From: an uncultured Bacilli bacterium
GTDB taxonomy: Bacteria; Bacillota_I; Bacilli_A; RF39; UBA660
NCBI GenBank assembly: GCA_944358565.1
Contig: CALVRK010000061.1
Span: 1 to 6,435 of the forward strand
Direction of reading: 5' to 3'
Length of the DNA: 6,435 bases
A program made the translations under genes and the position numbers. Numbering within the stretch: position 1 is the stretch's first letter; every line of letters begins with the position of its first letter. Of the stretch, positions 1-4,425 are shown piece after piece. The notes under the pieces are model-generated. The model made no database searches and had not been told where the DNA came from. It saw only the letters and a list, made by a program, of their open reading frames with translations.

Positions 1-265
1 GTCCAAAAATTTCGTAATTAGCTTCAGTATAAGTTTCATCAGCTCCACTATTTACTTTTTCGATAGCTCTATTAACAATATCATTTGGCACTTGTTCTTT
101 TTTAGCTTTATCAACTAGTCTTTTTAAGGTTGGATTTCCTTCTAATTCTGTTCCTCCGTTTTTAGCAGCTTGATATATTTCTCTTGCATACATTGAATAT
201 AATTTAGCTTTGGCTGCTCCTGTTTTTTGAATACTTGCTTTTCTTACTTCATATGCTCTTCCCAT
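1..265 (-). CDS. YebC/TACO1-family protein (YeeI-like), partial, 3' end outside window
   Basis: The first 88 residues are visible; the gene continues past the left edge. The N-terminus MGRAYEVRKA, then a helical region with YAREIYQAAKNGG (about residues 26-38), VPNDIVNRAIEKVNSGA (59-75) and YEIFG at the cut, matches the YebC/TACO1 family, closest in style to the Bacillus YeeI/YebC2 branch. These proteins were first annotated as transcriptional regulators. The mitochondrial member TACO1 acts in translation, and recent work links bacterial members to ribosomes stalled on proline-rich stretches, so a cytoplasmic translation role is more likely. The ATG at 263-265 is the family's usual MGR start. 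It has an AAAGGAAG Shine-Dalgarno (272-279) six bases upstream, inside the end of rnc. The gene overlaps rnc by 22 bp, so the two are probably co-transcribed and translationally coupled. Family assignment is firm; the exact role is inferred. Confidence 0.9.
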   Translation of the reverse strand, partial: MGRAYEVRKASIQKTGAAKAKLYSMYAREIYQAAKNGGTELEGNPTLKRLVDKAKKEQVPNDIVNRAIEKVNSGADETYTEANYEIFG

Positions 266-933
266 ACTAAACTTCCTTTCTGTGCTTTATTTAAGGCATC
301 TTTTGCTGCCGCTTGTTCAGCAGATTTTTTACTATGTGATTTACCAGTACCGTAGACAATATCATCGATGATAACTTCTACTGTAAATTCTCTATTATGT
401 GACGGACCAGTTTCACTTATTAATTTATATTCCAAACTGCGTTTACCAGTTTGGACGAATTCTTGTAAAGCTGATTTATAATCATCAAAGAAATCAACTT
501 CATGATTTTCAATTATTGGAACGATTTGTTTACTAAAAAATTCTTTTACTTTATCTAAACCTTGGTCTAAATAAAGAGCTCCTAGAAACGATTCAAAAAT
601 ATCAGAAACTATAGCTTTACGATATTTACCACCATTTTCGGTTTCACCTTTTCCAAGTTTTAAATATTCGTTTAAACCTAATTTAATTGAATACTCATAG
701 TTAGCTGTTTCACAAACATAATGAGCTCTGATCTTCGTCATTTCACCTTCATTGTATTTATTACTTTGGTATAAATAATCACTCATCAATAGTTCTAAAA
801 CGGCATCACCTAAGAATTCTAATCTTTCATAGCTTTTAACTCCATGTTCATTAGAATATGATGTGTGAGAAAAAGCAGTTTCGTATAAAGAAATATCATT
901 AGGTTTTATTCCTAGTTTATTTAGTAGTTCCAC
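244..933 (-). CDS. rnc: Ribonuclease III
   Basis: A 229-residue double-strand-specific endoribonuclease, normal length for bacterial RNase III, which trims rRNA precursors and cuts structured mRNAs in the cytoplasm as a dimer. The catalytic domain (about 1-145) carries the signature ERLEFLGDA at 37-45. By family comparison the acidic metal-binding residues are E37, E40, D44, E64, D111 and E114, all present. A double-stranded-RNA-binding domain covers about 152-220, beginning DYKSALQEF and ending with the SKKSAEQAAAKDAL helix. The start is GTG (931-933), directly preceded in frame by a TAA stop, so no longer version exists. It has a GAGGTGA Shine-Dalgarno (940-946) six bases away. The 3' end overlaps the yebC-like gene. 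In many Firmicutes rnc sits with smc and ftsY; that is not so here, at least on the visible side. The enzyme looks fully active. Confidence 0.97.
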   Translation of the reverse strand: MELLNKLGIKPNDISLYETAFSHTSYSNEHGVKSYERLEFLGDAVLELLMSDYLYQSNKYNEGEMTKIRAHYVCETANYEYSIKLGLNEYLKLGKGETENGGKYRKAIVSDIFESFLGALYLDQGLDKVKEFFSKQIVPIIENHEVDFFDDYKSALQEFVQTGKRSLEYKLISETGPSHNREFTVEVIIDDIVYGTGKSHSKKSAEQAAAKDALNKAQKGSLVWEEHMK

Positions 934-950
934 TTAAAATCACCTCGTAT

Positions 951-960
951 ATTATAGCAC
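951..960 (-). promoter_or_regulatory. Possible second rnc promoter, extended -10
   Basis: On the minus strand this reads TG-C-TATAAT, a perfect extended -10 element, with the TATAAT at 951-956. No good -35 is seen 16-18 bases upstream, which extended -10 promoters can tolerate. Transcription would start near 945, within the Shine-Dalgarno, leaving a leader of only about 12 nt. It may be a secondary promoter or chance in AT-rich DNA. Confidence 0.4.
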
Positions 961-1016
961 TTATTTATATTCTTTAAAAGATACTATATTTAATTTTATT
1001 CTAACAATCCATTTTT

Positions 1017-1046
1017 ATTTTAGCACATTATTCTGTTTTATGCCAA
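1017..1046 (-). promoter_or_regulatory. Likely main rnc-yebC promoter
   Basis: On the minus strand, TTGGCA (1041-1046, five of six to consensus) is followed after 18 bases by TAAAAT (1017-1022), with a TG one base upstream of the -10. It begins just past the terminator of the upstream gene, where a fresh promoter is expected. The predicted start near 1010 gives an rnc leader of about 77 nt. Confidence 0.6.
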
Positions 1047-1048
1047 TC

Positions 1049-1075
1049 AAAAAGCCATTATACTTAATAATGACT
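1049..1075 (-). terminator. Rho-independent terminator of the unknown membrane-protein gene
   Basis: On the minus strand, a 9-bp stem pairs AGTCATTAT (1067-1075) with ATAATGGCT (1053-1061), with one G-U pair and a 5-nt loop, and runs into a short U tract (1049-1052). It lies one base beyond the stop codon of the upstream gene. The stem is AU-rich, so termination may be incomplete and some transcripts could read into rnc. Confidence 0.7.
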
Positions 1076-1076
1076 A

Positions 1077-1931
1077 TCATTTTAAAGTCTTTTGATAACC
1101 TTTAACTATTGTTTGAACGTTATTTAACTCTTCTTCACTTAAAGATTCAGAAGAACTGTCTAACTCTTCAGTTAAAGGTGGTAAATAGCTGGATAAAATA
1201 CTTTTTATTTCTTCAGTTATAATGTTTCTGTTTTCTAGATGCATTTCTAAACTAGCACGAAAAATGCCTTGTCTAGATTCGTTGAAAATCAAATTTTGTT
1301 CATGAAATTTTTGAGAATTAATTTTTTCTTTTTCATAATCTTTAGCGAGTTTTTTAGTAAAAACCTTTATTTGTCTTCTAGAAATTCGTCTTTTAAGGTT
1401 ATTTTCTAGAGTATCATTGGTCACATAATTAACAAAATTTAAAATCGATGGTATTAAACTGATAACTCCTAAAGTATTTAACAAAGGCATTCTAGTAACT
1501 AAACCTACCCTAATTAGCAGGATACTTATTAATAAGAATAATATGGCATTAGGTAAATCGTGCCCAGCTTTCTTAAAAAATAACTTAGCATAGGCTTGAC
1601 TATCTAATGTAGAGGTGTTGAATTGCTCGCCACCAATAATAAGTCTATCTATTTTGTGAGATTCATTTAGCTTGCCTTCAATTTTATAACATCCTTTTTT
1701 AGGTAACTGTTTTGCAAGATTTAGATTTTCTAAGATATCTAGTTCTCTCTTACCAGGCTTTGGGCCCCTTGTCTTTTCCTGTTCGCAAATATCTACTTGC
1801 CTTTGCATATTGTCAATTGCCCTCGTTTCATTTAAATAATCCTCATAATAATAAGATAAATTATACTGTAAATATTCTAAGTCTTTTTTATCCATATTTT
1901 GTAATAACGTTTGTAACTCTTGATTTGTCAT
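1077..1931 (-). CDS. Unrecognised two-helix membrane protein, 284 aa
   Basis: I do not recognise this family. The start is taken as the ATG at 1929-1931 (protein begins MTNQELQTLL), with an AAAGGAA Shine-Dalgarno (1938-1944) six bases upstream. A longer frame from a TTG at 1953-1955 would begin at the predicted transcription start, so it is rejected. Visible parts: a charged, probably helical N-terminal region (about 1-65); a basic patch RGPKPGKR near 55-62; two hydrophobic segments at about 128-145 and 149-170, separated by a very short turn; a strongly basic stretch after the second (LKRRISRRQIK, about 180-190); a long charged helical region; and an acidic, serine-rich tail (about 254-270). 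No signal peptide is seen. The basic stretch suggests that both ends face the cytoplasm, with a hairpin in the membrane. It is transcribed alone from a strong promoter. The TGA stop is followed directly by an in-frame TAG. Confidence 0.85.
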   Translation of the reverse strand: MTNQELQTLLQNMDKKDLEYLQYNLSYYYEDYLNETRAIDNMQRQVDICEQEKTRGPKPGKRELDILENLNLAKQLPKKGCYKIEGKLNESHKIDRLIIGGEQFNTSTLDSQAYAKLFFKKAGHDLPNAILFLLISILLIRVGLVTRMPLLNTLGVISLIPSILNFVNYVTNDTLENNLKRRISRRQIKVFTKKLAKDYEKEKINSQKFHEQNLIFNESRQGIFRASLEMHLENRNIITEEIKSILSSYLPPLTEELDSSSESLSEEELNNVQTIVKGYQKTLK

Positions 1932-1960
1932 AATATTTTCCTTTCGATTAAACAACTCAT

Positions 1961-1989
1961 ATATTACTTTTTATTGGTTTGTTTGTCAA
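1961..1989 (-). promoter_or_regulatory. Promoter of the unknown membrane-protein gene
   Basis: On the minus strand, a perfect TTGACA -35 (1984-1989) and a TAATAT -10 (1961-1966) are separated by exactly 17 bases. The predicted start near 1954 gives a leader of about 23 nt before the ATG at 1931 and excludes the upstream TTG as start codon. It is one of the best-matching promoters in the window. Confidence 0.8.
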
Positions 1990-2016
1990 ATGTTTTTTTA
2001 TGATAGATATTTACCT

Positions 2017-2045
2017 TTTACATTTACTTTTATTTTTAGTATAAT
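2017..2045 (+). promoter_or_regulatory. Promoter of the yidD-lipoprotein operon
   Basis: TTTACA (2017-2022, five of six to consensus) is followed after 17 bases by a perfect TATAAT (2040-2045). It faces away from the promoter at 1961-1989, so the two genes are divergently transcribed from about 130 bp. The predicted start is about 2052, leaving only about 9 nt before the ATG and cutting into the Shine-Dalgarno at 2050-2055. Confidence 0.7.
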
Positions 2046-2060
2046 TATTAAGGAGAGTAT

Positions 2061-2294
2061 ATGAAAAAGGTTTTAATAAAATTAATTAAATTATATAAAA
2101 AAATACCCGGGCCATGGCATTCTTCTTGTCGCTTTATTCCAACTTGTTCTGATTATGCGATTGAAGCAATCAATACTTATGGATCTTTTAAGGGAGGAAT
2201 TATGGCAATAAAAAGAATACTTAGATGTAATCCCTGGGGTGGTAGCGGATACAATCCAGTTATTAAGGAGGACAAAAATGAAAAGAATTGTTAA
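2061..2294 (+). CDS. yidD: Membrane protein insertion efficiency factor YidD
   Basis: A 77-residue protein of the YidD (UPF0161) family, a small membrane-associated protein thought to assist YidC-type insertion of proteins into the inner membrane. The family core is clear: [15 protein letters not shown] (23-37), a Gly-Ser-Phe-Lys-Gly-Gly turn (41-46), then [13 protein letters not shown] (55-67). Bacillus YidD has H at residue 57 and D at 65 where this protein has N. The N-terminus is basic and amphipathic ([14 protein letters not shown]), suiting peripheral membrane attachment. The ATG follows an AAGGAG (2050-2055) five bases upstream. In most bacteria yidD lies in the rpmH-rnpA-yidD-yidC cluster; here it stands apart and leads an operon with a lipoprotein gene. 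Its last codons contain the next gene's Shine-Dalgarno and start, and the frames overlap by 17 bp. The last residue is a second-site cysteine (C77) beyond the core. Confidence 0.95.
   Translation: MKKVLIKLIKLYKKIPGPWHSSCRFIPTCSDYAIEAINTYGSFKGGIMAIKRILRCNPWGGSGYNPVIKEDKNEKNC
2265..2271 (+). promoter_or_regulatory. Shine-Dalgarno that fixes the lipoprotein start inside yidD
   Basis: AAGGAGG lies six bases before the ATG at 2278-2280 and within the last yidD codons. It settles the start against the longer frame from GTG 2239, whose extra 13 residues are charged and would bury the signal peptide. Ribosomes ending yidD at 2294 pass this site, so coupling is likely. Confidence 0.85.
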
Positions 2295-3144
2295 TATATT
2301 TATTTTGACTATTTTAGTTTTTAGTTTAACAGGTTGTTTAAAAAGAGATACGATGGAAGATATTACTATTTACACAACTAATTACCCTACTGAGTATATT
2401 ACTAATAGATTATATGGAGAATATAGTACGATAAATAGTATTTATCCGGATGGTGTTAATATTAATAACTATAAACTTACAGAAAAACAAACCCAAGATT
2501 ACAGTAGTGCAGATTTGTTTATCTTTAACGGTTTGAGTAATGAAAAAGATTATGTTGAGCCAATGAGAAAGATCAATAAGGATTTAAAGATTATCGATAC
2601 GACTTTATATATGGAATATAACAATAGTATTGAGGAGTTGTGGCTAGATCCTTCTAATTTTCTAATGATGGCTCAAAATATAAAAAGTGGGTTTAATGAA
2701 TATATCGATAGTTATTATTTAAATACTCAAATCGAAGAAAAGTATGAAGAATTAAAAGTTGAGGCGTCTAATTTAGATGCGAAAATTAAAGAAGTAATTT
2801 CAAATGGAAATAGCACAACTATTATAGCTTCAAGTAATTTATTTAAATATTTGGAAAAATATGGTGTAACTGTTTATTCTTTAGATGAAAGTAATAGTGA
2901 TGTCAACGCAATTTATAATCAAGCAGTAAATATGATTAATAATGGAGAGATTAAATATATCTTCACTATAGCGAATGAAGATTCTAATTCGACAGTTAAA
3001 AAGTTGATAGCAAATACAAATGTTGAAACTCAAGAGTGGAATACAATTTCTAATTTAACGGAAGCGCAAAGAACTAACAATGAAGATTATTTTACAATTA
3101 TGAATTCTAATTTAGAATTACTTAAAAATGAATTATATAAATAA
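2278..3144 (+). CDS. ZnuA/TroA-fold lipoprotein lacking the histidine metal ligands
   Basis: A 288-residue lipoprotein. The signal peptide [19 protein letters not shown] ends at the lipobox LTGC, so C20 is the lipidated residue, anchored on the outer face of the cytoplasmic membrane. The rest follows the cluster A-I substrate-binding proteins (ZnuA, TroA, PsaA), which feed zinc or manganese to ABC transporters: TTNYPTEYI (33-41), a YPDG segment (56-59), [13 protein letters not shown] (78-90), LWLDPSN (121-127), and [13 protein letters not shown] (185-197). The ligand histidines expected after the PDG segment, just before xWLDP, and after the first Ser of the last motif are instead N63, E120 and S186. 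No histidine occurs anywhere, so ordinary Zn/Mn binding is doubtful. No permease or ATPase gene adjoins it. Length is near normal and the frame intact, so it is probably a repurposed family member. The fold assignment is good; the ligand is unknown. Confidence 0.85.
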   Translation: MKRIVNIFILTILVFSLTGCLKRDTMEDITIYTTNYPTEYITNRLYGEYSTINSIYPDGVNINNYKLTEKQTQDYSSADLFIFNGLSNEKDYVEPMRKINKDLKIIDTTLYMEYNNSIEELWLDPSNFLMMAQNIKSGFNEYIDSYYLNTQIEEKYEELKVEASNLDAKIKEVISNGNSTTIIASSNLFKYLEKYGVTVYSLDESNSDVNAIYNQAVNMINNGEIKYIFTIANEDSNSTVKKLIANTNVETQEWNTISNLTEAQRTNNEDYFTIMNSNLELLKNELYK

Positions 3145-3178
3145 CGGGCTTTATCAGCTCGTTATTTTGATTTTTTTC
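3140..3178 (+). terminator. Rho-independent terminator between convergent genes
   Basis: An 11-bp stem (3140-3150 with 3156-3166, one G-U pair, loop TTATC) is followed by a T-rich run to 3178. It includes the lipoprotein stop codon (3142-3144) and the carboxypeptidase stop (3162-3164 on the other strand). Read on the minus strand, the stem has an A-C mismatch and a poorer T tract, so it should work best for the plus-strand operon and more weakly the other way. Confidence 0.85.
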
Positions 3179-4364
3179 TTTTGAAAATAAAGACAACTAT
3201 TATAACTACAACAGTTATTATACTAAGAATGATAACAATGTTTTCTTTAGCAAATTCAAAAATACTAAATTGCAGAGATTCTGTTAACACAATATTTTCT
3301 TTATCTATTAAATCATCTTGATAATATATTTCTAAAGTACCTAGCTTCTCGCCTTTTTTAGTAAATGCGGTTATCTCTTCCCTACCATTATAAACATACT
3401 TTATGTCATTTTTATCATAATCATTTTCTAAATACTTAGTTATATTTTTAGTAGGATATAGTTTAAGAGTTTTTTCGCTTCCATATTTGACATTTATTTC
3501 AGTAAATGGCGTTTCTTTATCAACAATCATATGATTACCATAGTTTTCAATAAAATAATCATATATTGTTTGAGCATCCTCAATATTATGAGGAGCTTTT
3601 TTATCATATAAAGCACCTAAAGTTACTAACATATAATTAACATCATTTTCTTTGGCAATGGTGGCTAAACATAAACCAGCATCAGTAGTTGTTCCTGTTT
3701 TACCACCCAAAATATAAGAAACATCTATTTCAAATTTTTTGGCATTACTTTGAATTGTACTGTGAAATTTTACTTTACCATCTGAAGAAGTATATTCTTT
3801 AGTCGTAATGATCGTTTTAAAGTCTTCATTTTTTAAAGCTTCTTTAAAAATTAGAGCTACTTCTCTAGCGGTTGAATAATTATTATCATCATCTAGACCA
3901 ATAACCGTACTAAAATTGGTGTTTTCTAGGTTCATTTCCTTTACTTTTTCATTCATCATTTTAATGAAGTTTTCTTCGCTTCCAGCAACATTTCTAGCTA
4001 AAGCCTTTGCGGCATCAGCACCTGATGGAAGCAATAGTCCATATAGTAAATCTCGATAAGTGACAACCTCGCCTTTAGTAAAACCGGCAGTTACAACATT
4101 GGCTTCAACTAATCCGTCAAAGTCATCAGCAGTTAATACAACTTGAGCGTCTAAGTCTTCGATGTTTTCGATGGACACTAAAGCTGTCATTATTTTAGTT
4201 AAACTGGCGATAGAAACTTTTTCATCGGCATCTTTTTCGTAAAGGACTTCTTCAGTATCCATGTTGTACAAAATAGCGTTTTTCGATGATACGTCTAGTT
4301 CTACGGCGTTTGCACGTACCATAAATAATATAAAAATAAAAATGAAACTTAATACTTTTTTCAT
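3162..4364 (-). CDS. D-alanyl-D-alanine carboxypeptidase (low-molecular-mass PBP, peptidase S11)
   Basis: A 400-residue DacA/DacF-type enzyme that removes the terminal D-Ala of peptidoglycan stem peptides outside the membrane. It has a signal peptide (1-20, cut likely after ANA), a catalytic domain with S54LTK57 (nucleophile S54, base K57) and K222TG, and a C-terminal beta domain (about 275-365). A true membrane helix (about 376-394) follows, ending KRKKSK, so the protein is anchored at its C-terminus with the tail in the cytoplasm. The second motif, normally SxN, reads S114-G-A116-D, so the usual Asn is Ala. This may be a subgroup trait, since I recall similar SGADA sequences in other S11 proteins. 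The ATG (4362-4364) has GGAGGG (4369-4374) four bases upstream. The 3' end abuts the terminator shared with the convergent lipoprotein gene. The family is certain; DacA versus DacF is not decided. Confidence 0.95.
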   Translation of the reverse strand: MKKVLSFIFIFILFMVRANAVELDVSSKNAILYNMDTEEVLYEKDADEKVSIASLTKIMTALVSIENIEDLDAQVVLTADDFDGLVEANVVTAGFTKGEVVTYRDLLYGLLLPSGADAAKALARNVAGSEENFIKMMNEKVKEMNLENTNFSTVIGLDDDNNYSTAREVALIFKEALKNEDFKTIITTKEYTSSDGKVKFHSTIQSNAKKFEIDVSYILGGKTGTTTDAGLCLATIAKENDVNYMLVTLGALYDKKAPHNIEDAQTIYDYFIENYGNHMIVDKETPFTEINVKYGSEKTLKLYPTKNITKYLENDYDKNDIKYVYNGREEITAFTKKGEKLGTLEIYYQDDLIDKENIVLTESLQFSIFEFAKENIVIILSIITVVVIIVVFIFKRKKSK

Positions 4365-4380
4365 GTTACCCTCCGATATT

Positions 4381-4386
4381 ATTATA
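4381..4386 (-). promoter_or_regulatory. Possible promoter -10 of the carboxypeptidase gene
   Basis: The minus strand has a perfect TATAAT 16 bases before the start codon, but the -35 region (about 4404-4409, TTCTTT) is poor and overlaps the terminator of the upstream GH13 gene. A second option is TATAAG at 4388-4393 with TTTATA 17 bases upstream. The gene may also be fed by read-through from the GH13 gene. Confidence 0.4.
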
Positions 4387-4399
4387 CCTTATAGTGAAG

Positions 4400-4425
4400 A
4401 AAAAAAGAAGTATAAAAAACTTCTT
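4400..4425 (-). terminator. Terminator-like hairpin after the GH13 gene
   Basis: On the minus strand, AAGAAGT (4419-4425) pairs with ACTTCTT (4405-4411) over a 7-nt T-rich loop and is followed by five T (4400-4404). The stem starts inside the GH13 stop codon. It is short and AU-rich, so it probably leaks into the carboxypeptidase gene. Confidence 0.55.

Noticed and set aside
968..983. Near-palindrome around TCTTTAAAAGA in the rnc leader, as a hairpin or operator
   Set aside because: The arms leave no room for a loop in RNA, and such AT palindromes are common by chance in this composition.
1071..1079. TGA stop followed by TAG, considered as a hint that TGA codes for Trp as in some Mollicutes
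   Set aside because: Tryptophans I checked in the GH13, YidD and lipoprotein genes use TGG, and no gene needs TGA read as Trp. The tandem stop is uninformative by itself.
1712..1933. A 73-codon open frame on the plus strand
   Set aside because: It is antisense to the membrane-protein gene, has no supporting Shine-Dalgarno or family likeness, and includes the other gene's start region. It is a shadow.
1932..1955. Longer start (TTG at 1953-1955) for the unknown membrane protein
   Set aside because: The predicted transcription start falls at about 1954, and the Shine-Dalgarno at 1938-1944 serves the ATG at 1931.
2010..2027. Three TTTAC repeats (2010, 2017, 2023) as an operator
   Set aside because: Spacing is irregular (7 and 6 bases), the sequence is simple and AT-rich, and it includes the -35 element, which explains one copy.
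2239..2277. Longer start (GTG at 2239) for the lipoprotein
   Set aside because: It would put 13 partly charged residues before a textbook lipoprotein signal peptide, and the AAGGAGG at 2265-2271 points to ATG 2278.
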